Source: Martinezella tropici (GTDB lineage: Bacteria; Pseudomonadota; Alphaproteobacteria; Rhizobiales; Rhizobiaceae). Taken from it: a DNA stretch of 64,000 bases. Both the position numbers and the translations under genes were made by a program. This document shows, piece by piece, positions 53,833 through 62,224 of this stretch. Position 1 is the first letter of the stretch, and the number at the start of each line of letters is the position of its first letter. A model generated the notes under the pieces. It searched no databases and had not been told where the DNA came from. It saw only the letters and a list, made by a program, of their open reading frames with translations. The stretch spans positions 1-64,000 of the forward strand of contig JUHI01000018.1 of assembly GCA_000799755.1 (NCBI GenBank), read 5' to 3'.

Positions 53833-54567
53833 ATGGCAGGGCAGAAGATACAGAGACAGACGGGCGTGGCGCTCTGGCGGCAGATCGCCGACCGGATTCG
53901 CACCTCGATCAACCACGGGGATTTCGACGAAACCGGCATGGTGCCGCCGGAAACGGCGCTGGCGCTGCAGTTCGGGGTCAACCGGCACACGATCAGAAGC
54001 GCGCTTGCGGCGCTGGCGCAGGAAGGCATCGTTCGTGCCGTGCAGGGACGCGGCACCTTGATCGAGCGCAAGGAGCGGTTGAGCTTTCCGATTTCGAGGC
54101 GTACGCGATTTTCGCAAGGGATCGGCGATCAGGTGCGCGAGACGCGCAGCATATTGCTTGCATCAGGCGAGGAGGCGGCCAGCAGCGAATTGGCCAGGCA
54201 GCTCAAGATCAAGACCGGCGCGCCGCTGGTCAGGCTTGAAACGCTCGGCCACGCGGATCAGCGCCCGGTATCGCGCGCCACGAGCTGGTTTCCGGCCGAG
54301 CGTTTCGGCGATATCGCCGAGATCTATCGGGCAATGGGGTCGATCACGAAGGCGTTCAAGGAACTTGGCGTGCCGGATTATGTCCGCGTCGTCACCGAGA
54401 TCACCGCGACGCATGCCGACGAAGGCGATCTCACCGACCTGCAGCTATCCCCGGGTGCCATCGTTCTGGTCGCCCAGGCGCTGAACGCCGATCTCGACAA
54501 TGTCCCGGTGCAATATTCGATTTCGCGCTTCGCCGCCGACAGGGTGCGCTTCACCGTCGAGAATTGA
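53833..54567 (+). CDS. phnF: GntR/HutC-family phosphonate regulator PhnF
   Basis: A 244-residue regulator. The N-terminal winged helix-turn-helix (GVALWRQIADRIRTSI, VPPETALALQFGVNRHTIR, RAVQGRGTLI) is followed by a UTRA effector domain (ETLGHADQRPVSRATSWFP and VVTEITATHADEGDLTDL). I chose the ATG at 53833 because the length then matches PhnF of about 240 residues; the frame is open 13 codons further to a GTG. It is divergent from phnG and probably represses the whole locus. Confidence 0.94.
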   Translation: MAGQKIQRQTGVALWRQIADRIRTSINHGDFDETGMVPPETALALQFGVNRHTIRSALAALAQEGIVRAVQGRGTLIERKERLSFPISRRTRFSQGIGDQVRETRSILLASGEEAASSELARQLKIKTGAPLVRLETLGHADQRPVSRATSWFPAERFGDIAEIYRAMGSITKAFKELGVPDYVRVVTEITATHADEGDLTDLQLSPGAIVLVAQALNADLDNVPVQYSISRFAADRVRFTVEN

Positions 54568-54597
54568 TGTCTCAAAGCCATCTTTAGAGAGATAGTC

Positions 54598-54642
54598 CCC
54601 TCTCCCCGCAAGCAGGGAGAGGGCTAGGGGCTTTGCAGCCCC
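54598..54642. terminator. Paired hairpins between phnF and gpmA
   Basis: CCCTCTCCC and GGGAGAGGG form a 9-bp stem, followed at once by GGGGCT and AGCCCC. The pair lies between two convergent genes. No strong T-tract is seen, so termination is probable rather than certain. Confidence 0.55.
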
Positions 54643-54656
54643 CAAATGCTTGGCAC

Positions 54657-55292
54657 TCAATGCGCGCCGGACATGTCGCCGAGGACTTCCTTCGAGGCGA
54701 CCGTGGAATCAGCCTTGAGCTTGTAGACCATCGGCACGCCGGTTGCGAGGTTGAGCTCGAGGATCTGGGCCTTGCTCAGGCGATCGAGAACCATGACGAG
54801 CGAGCGCAGCGAATTGCCGTGAGCGGCGACCAGCACATTCTGGCCGGCGAGAACGCGCGGCAGGATTTCCGTCAGGTAATAGGGCCAGACGCGGGCGCCG
54901 GTGTCGCGCAGGCTTTCGCCGCCGGGCGGCGGAACGTCGTAGGAGCGGCGCCAGATATGAACCTGCTCTTCGCCCCACTTGGCGCGGGCGTCGTCCTTGT
55001 TGAGGCCGGAGAGATCGCCATAGTCGCGCTCGTTCAGCGCCTGATCCTTGATAGTTTCGAGGCCTTGCTGACCGATTTCATCAAGGATGATGTCAAGCGT
55101 GTGCTGGGCGCGCGTCAGCGCCGAGGTGAAGGCGATGTCGTACTTGATGCCATAATCGGCCAGAGCCTTACCGCCGGTCTTGGCCTCTTCGATGCCAAGC
55201 TCGGTCAGGTCGGGGTCCTTCCAGCCGGTAAAGAGATTCTTCAAATTCCAGTCGCTCTGCCCGTGGCGAACGAGAACGAGAGTACCGCTCAT
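54657..55292 (-). CDS. gpmA: 2,3-bisphosphoglycerate-dependent phosphoglycerate mutase
   Basis: A 211-residue glycolytic enzyme that interconverts 3- and 2-phosphoglycerate. The catalytic motif LVRHGQSDWNLKNLFTGWKD is at the N terminus, with ALNERDYGDLSGLNKDDAR (Glu acid/base), RRSYDVPPPGGESLRDT and VAAHGNSLRSLVM (second His). AAGGAG precedes the start at 55292. It follows dapB on the same strand by 25 bases. Confidence 0.96.
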   Translation of the reverse strand: MSGTLVLVRHGQSDWNLKNLFTGWKDPDLTELGIEEAKTGGKALADYGIKYDIAFTSALTRAQHTLDIILDEIGQQGLETIKDQALNERDYGDLSGLNKDDARAKWGEEQVHIWRRSYDVPPPGGESLRDTGARVWPYYLTEILPRVLAGQNVLVAAHGNSLRSLVMVLDRLSKAQILELNLATGVPMVYKLKADSTVASKEVLGDMSGAH

Positions 55293-55317
55293 AAAATTTC
55301 TCCTTGATAGGATCAGG

Positions 55318-56142
55318 TCAACGTGTGGAGAGCCCGAGAACATCGAGCATAGAATAAAAGCCGGGTTTCTTGTCGCGCGCCCAGAGCGCTGCCTGCAGCG
55401 CGCCGCGCGCAAACAGCGAGCGGTCGCCGGCATTGTGCGATAGCGTCAGCCGCTCGCTGTCGCTGGCGAAAATGACCGAGTGATCGCCGACCACGCCGCC
55501 GCCGCGCAGGGTCGCAAAGCCGATCGTGCCCGCAGGGCGTGGGCCGGTATGGCCGTCACGCACGCGCACGGAGTTGTCGTTGAGGTCGATGCCTCTGCCC
55601 TTCGCCGCCGCCTGACCAAGCAGGAGCGCCGTGCCCGAGGGCGCATCGACCTTATGGCGGTGATGCATTTCCAGCACTTCGATGTCCCAGTCGTTCGAAG
55701 GCAGCGCGCGCGCCGCCTGTTCGACAAGTACGCTCAGGAGGTTGATGCCGAGGCCCATATTGCCCGATTTGACGATGCGGGCATGGCGAGCGGCGGCCTT
55801 GAACTTGGCTTCATCCTCATCCGAGCAGCCGGTCGTGCCGATGATGTGGACGATGCGCGCCTGCGCCGCGAGGCCGGCAAACGTGACGCTGGTTTCCGGT
55901 TTGGTGAAATCGATGACGCCTTCGGCATGGAGGAAAGCGGCAAGGGGATCGTCAGTAAAGGGAACGCCGATCGGCCCCAGTCCGGCGATCTCGCCGGCAT
56001 CCTTGCCGACAAAGGCGGAGCCGGGACGCGCGACGGCTGCATGCAGGGTTACGCCGTCGGTTGCGTGGATGAGGCGGATGAGAGCCTGTCCCATGCGGCC
56101 CGCCGCGCCAACCACCACCAGCTTCATCGCATCGTCGCTCAT
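55318..56142 (-). CDS. dapB: 4-hydroxy-tetrahydrodipicolinate reductase
   Basis: A 274-residue NAD(P)H-dependent enzyme of lysine and diaminopimelate synthesis. It has the nucleotide motif VVVGAAGRMGQALIR near residue 10 and the active-site motif VLEMHHRHKVDAPSGTALLL near residue 157. FTKPETSVTF and GTTGCSDEDEAKF are typical. It sits between the ABC exporter and gpmA on the same strand. Confidence 0.96.
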   Translation of the reverse strand: MSDDAMKLVVVGAAGRMGQALIRLIHATDGVTLHAAVARPGSAFVGKDAGEIAGLGPIGVPFTDDPLAAFLHAEGVIDFTKPETSVTFAGLAAQARIVHIIGTTGCSDEDEAKFKAAARHARIVKSGNMGLGINLLSVLVEQAARALPSNDWDIEVLEMHHRHKVDAPSGTALLLGQAAAKGRGIDLNDNSVRVRDGHTGPRPAGTIGFATLRGGGVVGDHSVIFASDSERLTLSHNAGDRSLFARGALQAALWARDKKPGFYSMLDVLGLSTR

Positions 56143-56156
56143 GTCGTCTCTATCGT

Positions 56157-57950
56157 CTATTTGCGGGAACTGCTTGATATGGCCGGTAGCTGCAGGTTGT
56201 TGAGCCGAGCGTAGAGGCCATTGTCGGCCGTCGCAAGCGTCTCGTGGTTGCCCTCTTCGACAACCCGGCCGTTCTGCATGACCACGATCTTTTCGGCGCG
56301 GACAACCGTCGACAGGCGGTGCGCGATGACGACGACCGTGCGGCCGCTCATCGCCTCTTCCAGCGCCTTCTGCACGGCCGCTTCGGATTCCGTATCGAGC
56401 GCCGAGGTCGCTTCGTCCAGAAGCAGGATCGGCGCATTGCGCACCAGAGCGCGGGCAATCGACAGGCGCTGCCGCTGGCCGCCGGAAAGCGTCACGCCGT
56501 TTTCGCCGACGGGCGTGTCGTAGCCCATCGGCTGAGCGACAATGAAATCATGCGCATAGGCAAGCCGCGCGGCTTCCTCGATCTCCGCATCGGTCGCTTC
56601 CGGGCGGCCGTAACGGATGTTGTCGCGGATCGTGCCTTCGAAAAGATAGGGCTGCTGCGAGACGTAGGCGAGCTGAAGGCGCAGCGACTGCTTCGTCACG
56701 TGGGCGATGTCCTGCCCGTCGATGAAGATGCTGCCGGCCTTCGGATCGTAGAAGCGCGGGATGAGATTGATGACCGTGGACTTGCCGGCGCCGGAAGGGC
56801 CGACAAGCGCCGTCGTCTGACCGCCTTCAGCGGTGAAGTTGACGCCGGAGAGGACGGCTTCGTCGCCATAGGCGAAGTGAACATCGCGGAACTCGATGCG
56901 AGCCTCAGTCACCTTGAGCGGCTTGGCATCCGGCAGGTCGCGCTGGCGCGGCTCCATGTCGAGCAGCTCGTAGATCATCCGCGCATTGACGACCGCACGC
57001 TCCAGCTGCACCTGCAGCTTGGCGAGGCGCCGCGCCGGATCGTAGGCGAGGAGCAACGAGGTCGCGAAGGAGAAGAATACCCCCGGCGAGACATTGTCGT
57101 AGATCGAGCGATAGGCGGCATAGGCAAAGAGGCTGGCGATCGCGAAGCCGGCGACGGTTTCGATGAGGGGGCCGTTGCGCTCCGAAAGGCGGGCGATGCG
57201 GTTCTGGCGGTGCTCGGCCGCAGTGATCAACTTGTTGATCTTGCGCTCGAGCTCCTCCTCCATGGTGAAGGCCTTGACGATGGAAACGCCCTGAATGGTC
57301 TCCTGCATCGCGCCCAGCACATGGCTGTTCAGGACGACGGCATCGCGCGTGGCGGAACGCAGCCGCTTGGAAATGTAGCGCAGCGCAAAGAAGAGCGGCG
57401 GCGCGATGATGACGAATGCGATGCTGAGCACCGGGTCCTGGAAGACCATGACGCAGAGCAGGGCGATAAAGGTCAGAAGGTCGCGTGCTGTCGAGGTAAT
57501 CGTCAGGTTCATGACATCGCGGATGCCGGAGACATTCTGGCTGATCCGGGCGGCGAGCTGCGCGGAGCGGGCCTCGTTGAAGAAGCCGACCGACAGTGTC
57601 ATCAGATGCGAATAGAGCCGGCGCTGGTAGCGGGCGATGATGTTGTTGCCGATCTTCGACAGGATGACCGACTGGAAATATCCAGCAAAGCCGCGCACCA
57701 CGAAAACGAGGAAGATGCTGAAGCAGATTTTCCAGGCATCGACGATATCGCGCGCGATGAAGGCGCTATCGATGACTGCTTTGACGATATAGCCGATGTA
57801 GGCAGTCGAAAGCGCAACGAGGATCAGGCAGGTAATAGCGACGGCATAGCCGCGGATGTGGTCGCGGCCGTTCTCGGCGATAATACGCTTCAGCATGCCG
57901 GTAATGGCTTCGCTGTCGACGCTTTTGCTTTTCGGGTCAGGCAATTTCAA
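56157..57950 (-). CDS. ABC exporter, MsbA-like (fused membrane and ATPase domains)
   Basis: A half-transporter of about 597 residues: six membrane helices in the first 320 residues, then an ATPase domain with Walker A VGPSGAGKSTVINLI, signature LSGGQRQRLSIARAL, Walker B ILLLDEATSALDTES and switch His in IAHRLSTV. It resembles MsbA/LptA-type lipid flippases and drug exporters; the cargo is unknown. I suggest a TTG start at 57950 because AGGAAG lies nine bases upstream; an ATG at 57986 would add 12 residues and has no binding site. Confidence 0.9.
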   Translation of the reverse strand: MKLPDPKSKSVDSEAITGMLKRIIAENGRDHIRGYAVAITCLILVALSTAYIGYIVKAVIDSAFIARDIVDAWKICFSIFLVFVVRGFAGYFQSVILSKIGNNIIARYQRRLYSHLMTLSVGFFNEARSAQLAARISQNVSGIRDVMNLTITSTARDLLTFIALLCVMVFQDPVLSIAFVIIAPPLFFALRYISKRLRSATRDAVVLNSHVLGAMQETIQGVSIVKAFTMEEELERKINKLITAAEHRQNRIARLSERNGPLIETVAGFAIASLFAYAAYRSIYDNVSPGVFFSFATSLLLAYDPARRLAKLQVQLERAVVNARMIYELLDMEPRQRDLPDAKPLKVTEARIEFRDVHFAYGDEAVLSGVNFTAEGGQTTALVGPSGAGKSTVINLIPRFYDPKAGSIFIDGQDIAHVTKQSLRLQLAYVSQQPYLFEGTIRDNIRYGRPEATDAEIEEAARLAYAHDFIVAQPMGYDTPVGENGVTLSGGQRQRLSIARALVRNAPILLLDEATSALDTESEAAVQKALEEAMSGRTVVVIAHRLSTVVRAEKIVVMQNGRVVEEGNHETLATADNGLYARLNNLQLPAISSSSRK

Positions 57951-58161
57951 TAATCGGCTTCCTGTCTTGAACCAAGCGAGCCGCATATGGCACGTGCTTG
58001 CGCGGCTCTATTAAAGAGTTAGCACGGCTTTGGCTAGACATGGCTTGCCGCGCTGGTTAAGGCCGATCACGGAGCCGGCCTCACTATAGAGGAAGGCGCT
58101 TCCTTCAAAAAGGGATAGCGCACCGGCTATTTCGGCGCGCCATCGGTGGTTTGCGAGGCGG

Positions 58162-59184
58162 TCAACGCCGCCAGCGGCGGCCCTCGGTCGCAAGGCCGAA
58201 GCTGGTCGGTTTGCGGGCATAGGTCGCAAGTCCGGAAAGAGCCGCCAGTGGATTGACGACCACATGGGTCGGGATCGTCTTCATCATTTCCGTGTGCGGC
58301 GCCTTGTCCTCGAAAGCCGCGCGGAATTCCGGCTTCTGCAGCGCCGGCAGGATCTTTTGCGGGATGCCGCCCGAGAGATAGACGCCGCCGCGCGCCATGA
58401 AGATCATGGCGATGTCGCCTGCGACGCGGCCGAGATAGGTGACGAACAGCGTCAGCGTCTCCTCCGCCTGCTTGTTGGTGCCGGCCAGCGCGTGATTGGT
58501 GATATCGGCCGGTTCCTTCAGGCTCGGCTCGAGGCCATCGGCGGCGCAGATGGCGTGATAGATGTTCTGAAGGCCGCGGCCGCAGATCACCTGCTCGGCG
58601 GAGATGCGGCCCTCGATCGGCTCCAAATGCGGCCAGATCTGCAGGTCGCGTTCCGTGCGCGGTCCGATATCTATATGGCCGCCTTCGCCCGGCACGGGCA
58701 CCCATTGATGCTGCGTATGGACGAGGCCTGCGACGCCAAGGCCCGTGCCCGGTCCGAGCACGGCGCGCGAGGCGGTCACGTTGCCGGATGTCGAGCCGAT
58801 GGTCTCGCGATGCTCGTCGGAAACCTCGGCGATCGCCAGCGCCTGCGCCTCGAAATCGTTGATGACGAGCACGTCCTCGATGCCGAGATTGGCGATCATC
58901 GTCTTCGGGCGGATCACCCAGTCGCAGTTGGTCAGCGGGATCTCGTCGCCTTGTACAGGACCTGCCATCGCAAGGATTGCGGCGCGCGGCTGCACCTTGC
59001 TCTTCTCCAGGGTCTGCTTGATCGCGTCGTCGATGGTGGCGAAATTCGCCGTCTGGACGACCGGAAAATGCTCCTGTTCGGAGTCAGCATCGGCAAGAAT
59101 GGAGAAACGCGCATTGGTGCCGCCGATATCGCCGATCAGAATGGGGAAAGGCAGGGGGGCATCGCTGTGATTGAGCTCGGGCAT
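58162..59184 (-). CDS. glk: Glucokinase
   Basis: A 340-residue enzyme of the bacterial Glk family that phosphorylates glucose with ATP. It has ILIGDIGGTNARFSIL near residue 15 (phosphate 1), DWVIRPKTMI and VINDFEAQALAI (catalytic Asp), ASRAVLGPGTGLGVAGL (phosphate 2) and MARGGVYLSGGIPQKI near the C terminus. It is 34 bases after mgsA on the same strand, so the pair links glucose entry and the methylglyoxal bypass. Confidence 0.95.
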   Translation of the reverse strand: MPELNHSDAPLPFPILIGDIGGTNARFSILADADSEQEHFPVVQTANFATIDDAIKQTLEKSKVQPRAAILAMAGPVQGDEIPLTNCDWVIRPKTMIANLGIEDVLVINDFEAQALAIAEVSDEHRETIGSTSGNVTASRAVLGPGTGLGVAGLVHTQHQWVPVPGEGGHIDIGPRTERDLQIWPHLEPIEGRISAEQVICGRGLQNIYHAICAADGLEPSLKEPADITNHALAGTNKQAEETLTLFVTYLGRVAGDIAMIFMARGGVYLSGGIPQKILPALQKPEFRAAFEDKAPHTEMMKTIPTHVVVNPLAALSGLATYARKPTSFGLATEGRRWRR

Positions 59185-59218
59185 GGCCAGGTCCGTGGTC
59201 TGCCGCCGGCAAGGCGGA

Positions 59219-59599
59219 TTAATGGTTCAGTGTTTTGATCAGCCGCTCGGCGGTGGATTCGTTGAGCGCCATCGGAATGTCGTAGAGAACGGCAAGCCGC
59301 GTCAATGCCTTCACGTCGACATCGTGCGGCAAGGGCGTGAGGGGATCGATGAAGAAGATCAGCATGTCGATCTCGCCGGTGGCGATGAGCGCGCCGATCT
59401 GCTGGTCGCCGCCGAGCGGGCCGCTTTTCATGCGCGTGACCTTGAGATCGGGAGCGACATCAAGCACGCGGCCGCCCGTCGTGCCTGTGGCAACGATATG
59501 CCAGCCGGTCAGAGCCGCCGCGTTGCGCCGCGCAAATTCCGCCATCGCGTCCTTTTTCTGATCGTGCGCGATCAGCGCGATGCATTTGCTGCCGGCCAT
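59219..59599 (-). CDS. mgsA: Methylglyoxal synthase
   Basis: A 126-residue enzyme converting dihydroxyacetone phosphate to methylglyoxal and phosphate. Motifs are IALIAHDQKKDAM, GTTGGRV (phosphate loop), SGPLGGDQQIGALIA (catalytic Asp region) and MLIFFIDPLTPLPHDVD. It lies between mepA and glk on the same strand. Confidence 0.95.
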   Translation of the reverse strand: MAGSKCIALIAHDQKKDAMAEFARRNAAALTGWHIVATGTTGGRVLDVAPDLKVTRMKSGPLGGDQQIGALIATGEIDMLIFFIDPLTPLPHDVDVKALTRLAVLYDIPMALNESTAERLIKTLNH

Positions 59600-59698
59600 G
59601 AAATCCTTGCTCCACCCGATGCTTTCAATCGATTTATCCGCCTTCTATACCAAGGGGGCGCGATTTGAAAGACTAACCCGGCAATGAAGGCTGATGCC

Positions 59699-60733
59699 TC
59701 ACTGCTGCGGGATTTGACCGGGCGGCGTGTTGCCGGAAAGCGGAGCATTGTCCGGTTCGGCTGAACCGCTGGCGTCCTTGGTGGCTTGGGCGGCGGCACG
59801 CGCGGAAGCGGCCGGGGGAGCGGCCAAAACGGCCTGACAGGCTTTGGGCAAATCGGCAACCATGACCTCGCGCGGCTTGACCGGCGGCTTGGTGCTGGGC
59901 TTCGGCTTCGTCCAGGGTTCGGGAGTGAACCACCAGGCCAGCGTCTTGTCGCAGCCATCGCCGGCGGCGACCGGCGCCTGACCCGTGCAGCCTGCCGAAC
60001 CGGGCGGGCAGCGCAGGCGAATGTGGAAATGCGAGTCGTGCCCGTATTCCGGGCGCAGCTTGCCGAGATTGCTGCGGTCGCCCGTCCATGTCTCGCACAT
60101 CTTCTTCTTGATCGCCGGATTGACGAAAATGCGCTCGACCTCCGGATAGCTCGCTGCACGCATCAGCAGGCGGGCATGCGCCGGCGTCCAGACCTTGTCG
60201 TTGATCGTCAGAAACTTGTCCTTGGCGAGCATGGTGATGAAGGGCAGGGCTTCGCGCTCCTCGACCGTCATCTTGCGCCGTGGCATCGGCGTCAGCCAGA
60301 TGTCGGCATCGAGGCCGATCTGATGCGAGGCATGGCCGTTGACCATCGGGCCGCCGCGCGGCTGCGAGATGTCGCCGACGAGCAGGCCCGGCCAGCCGTC
60401 ATTTTTCGCCGCATCGCGCGACAGGCGCTCCAAGAGGCCGATCGTCTCCGGTCGGCCCCAGCGGCGATTGCGCGACAGGCGCATGGCCTGCCAGGTCGGG
60501 CCGTCAGCCGGAAGCGCGACCGCGCCGGCAAGGCAGCCCTTGGCATAGAAGCCGATCGATTGCGGCGGTCCCTGCGACGGCAGCGTCACGGCGCCGAAAA
60601 CTGCCTTGGCGCTTCCCGGCGAAGGTGTGGTGTGCTGCGCCAGCACATCGCCGGCGAGAAGACCCGTTCCGATCATTGTCGCGAGGGAAAATTTGCCGAT
60701 CGTTCGAAAGGCGCGAGCCAGAAGTGAAACCAT
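59699..60733 (-). CDS. mepA: Penicillin-insensitive murein endopeptidase MepA
   Basis: A 344-residue periplasmic LAS-type metallopeptidase (M74) that cuts D-Ala-mDAP cross-links in peptidoglycan. It has a signal peptide ending near VLAQ (residue 32), the zinc motifs GHASHQIGLDADIW near residue 138 and HDSHFHIRLRCPPG near residue 236, and several Cys likely to form disulfides. The C-terminal 60 residues are a Pro/Ala/Lys-rich tail not needed for the fold. Confidence 0.94.
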   Translation of the reverse strand: MVSLLARAFRTIGKFSLATMIGTGLLAGDVLAQHTTPSPGSAKAVFGAVTLPSQGPPQSIGFYAKGCLAGAVALPADGPTWQAMRLSRNRRWGRPETIGLLERLSRDAAKNDGWPGLLVGDISQPRGGPMVNGHASHQIGLDADIWLTPMPRRKMTVEEREALPFITMLAKDKFLTINDKVWTPAHARLLMRAASYPEVERIFVNPAIKKKMCETWTGDRSNLGKLRPEYGHDSHFHIRLRCPPGSAGCTGQAPVAAGDGCDKTLAWWFTPEPWTKPKPSTKPPVKPREVMVADLPKACQAVLAAPPAASARAAAQATKDASGSAEPDNAPLSGNTPPGQIPQQ

Positions 60734-60874
60734 GCATATCCTTGAAAGGCGGTCGGCATCAGCCGGGGTGATTTGCGGCGAGACTATCCCGAAAAGGGAT
60801 GGAAGTTAATCCGCGGCAATCACAGGTGGCCGACGCCGCCCCTTCTCTTTGGTATGAACGGCGCTGCTCGCGGA

Positions 60875-61444
60875 TCAGTTGGCCAGGATTTCCGCTGTCT
60901 TGCGGATGCGCGACAGCCGCGGCAGTACCTTCGTGCAGGCAAAATCCTGCATCTCCTGTGAGAAGGTTGCTGTCGCATCTTCGGCGACGATGACGGCATA
61001 ATTTGCCGCGTAGCCGTCGCGCACGGTCGATTCCACGCCGAAATTGGTGGCGACGCCGGTCAGGATCAGCGTCTTGATGCCGCGGCGGCGAAGCTGCAGA
61101 TCGAGTTCCGTGCCGTAGAAGGCGCTCCATTGGCGCTTGATGATGGCGACATCAGGTGTCAGCGCCGCCATCTCTGGGGGAGCTTCGAGCGCGGCCGCCG
61201 GCAAACCTCCTGGGGGAAGCGTGAAGCTTTCGTCGGTCGGCTGATTGACAGCATCGGCATAGTCTGCGGAAAATCCGACCGTCACGAAAACGGTCGTTCC
61301 GCCATCGGCTTTCAGCTTGTTTGCGATGGCGACCGTATTGGCGATGACCTGCTGGGCGGAGTAGGGCGCGAGCTGGCGACCAAGGACGAGGCCTTGCAGA
61401 TCGATGGAAACGAGAGCGGTGGTCTTGGGATCGTAAAGTGGCAT
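60875..61444 (-). CDS. Isochorismatase-like hydrolase lacking the nucleophile Cys
   Basis: A 189-residue cysteine-hydrolase-fold protein. The conserved Asp is in LVSIDLQGLVLG and the Lys in IIKRQWSAFYGTEL, but the nucleophile position reads GVATNFGVESTVRDGY: Gly instead of Cys. True isochorismatases also lack the Cys, whereas nicotinamidases and carbamoylases need it. The start at 61444 begins MPLYDPKTTALV. It is divergent from a TetR regulator, across a gap with paired operator-like palindromes, so it is probably inducible. The substrate is unknown. Confidence 0.88.
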   Translation of the reverse strand: MPLYDPKTTALVSIDLQGLVLGRQLAPYSAQQVIANTVAIANKLKADGGTTVFVTVGFSADYADAVNQPTDESFTLPPGGLPAAALEAPPEMAALTPDVAIIKRQWSAFYGTELDLQLRRRGIKTLILTGVATNFGVESTVRDGYAANYAVIVAEDATATFSQEMQDFACTKVLPRLSRIRKTAEILAN

Positions 61445-61465
61445 CTGGGGGCTCCAAAGGAAACA

Positions 61466-61505
61466 TGAGGGCGTCCTCACAATGGAAAATATGAGGATGG
61501 ACTCA
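61466..61505. promoter_or_regulatory. Two similar palindromes between the hydrolase and TetR genes
   Basis: TGAGGGCGTCCTCA (61466-61479) is a perfect 5-4-5 palindrome and TGAGGATGGACTCA (61492-61505) is a related imperfect one, 26 bases apart. They lie in and just beyond the 37-bp gap, the second inside the first codons of the TetR gene. This is a typical layout for autoregulation by the adjacent TetR protein. Confidence 0.6.
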
Positions 61506-62117
61506 CAAAAATCAAGTGAAGAATTGAAGACGCGCACGCCGAAGCGGCAGCGCGGCCATGAGCGCGTCGTCATCCTGCTGGATGCTGCGGCAAAGGTCTT
61601 CGCGCGCAAGGGCTATGACGCCGCGACCATGACGGAGATTGCCGCCGAGGCAAATTCCTCCATCGGTTCGCTCTATCAGTTCTTCCCGACCAAGCCCCTG
61701 CTGGCGGAGGCATTGCATATCGAACGCTTGGAACGGCTGAAGGCGGGACTTCATCGTATGGCGGAACAAAGCGCGGGCCTTTCCGCAGCCGAAAGCGGCG
61801 AGGCGATCTTCGATGCCCTTGGCGCCTTCATAGAGGAGTATCCGGAATTTGCGGTGCTGGCCGGGCGCCGCGATATTCCCAAGGAGCGCAAGGCACGCTC
61901 GCGTGCGGAATTGAAGGAGCTGATCGCCGCCGTCTTGCGGCGCGCGCAACCTTCGATCTCGGATGATATCTCGCTGATGTCGGGCATTGTGCTCGAACTG
62001 CTGCGTATCGTCGTCGCCGTCGCCAACGAGCCCGATGCCGCCGAGGACCGGCGCGTTGCCGGCGAATTGCGGCTGATGCTGCGCAAGCGTCTTGAGGAGG
62101 CCGGTGCAATAGGCTGA
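61482..62117 (+). CDS. TetR/AcrR-family transcriptional regulator
   Basis: A 211-residue regulator. The N-terminal helix-turn-helix spans about residues 28-72, with VVILLDAAAKVFARKGYDAA, TMTEIAAEANSSIGSLYQFF and PTKPLLAEAL. The C-terminal ligand domain is helical and unassigned. GAGGGCG upstream supports the start at 61482; ATGs at 61491 and 61497 are alternatives. It probably represses the divergent isochorismatase-like gene. Confidence 0.92.
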   Translation: MENMRMDSQKSSEELKTRTPKRQRGHERVVILLDAAAKVFARKGYDAATMTEIAAEANSSIGSLYQFFPTKPLLAEALHIERLERLKAGLHRMAEQSAGLSAAESGEAIFDALGAFIEEYPEFAVLAGRRDIPKERKARSRAELKELIAAVLRRAQPSISDDISLMSGIVLELLRIVVAVANEPDAAEDRRVAGELRLMLRKRLEEAGAIG

Positions 62118-62224
62118 TCTCGAAGACGCCCTTTCGCCTCGTTGCGAAGAGATGAGTTGTGGCGTCCTGTTTTTTGCCCTCATTTGCCTTATGCTGATTC
62201 TCGAAAAATCACAGGAGAGCATGA

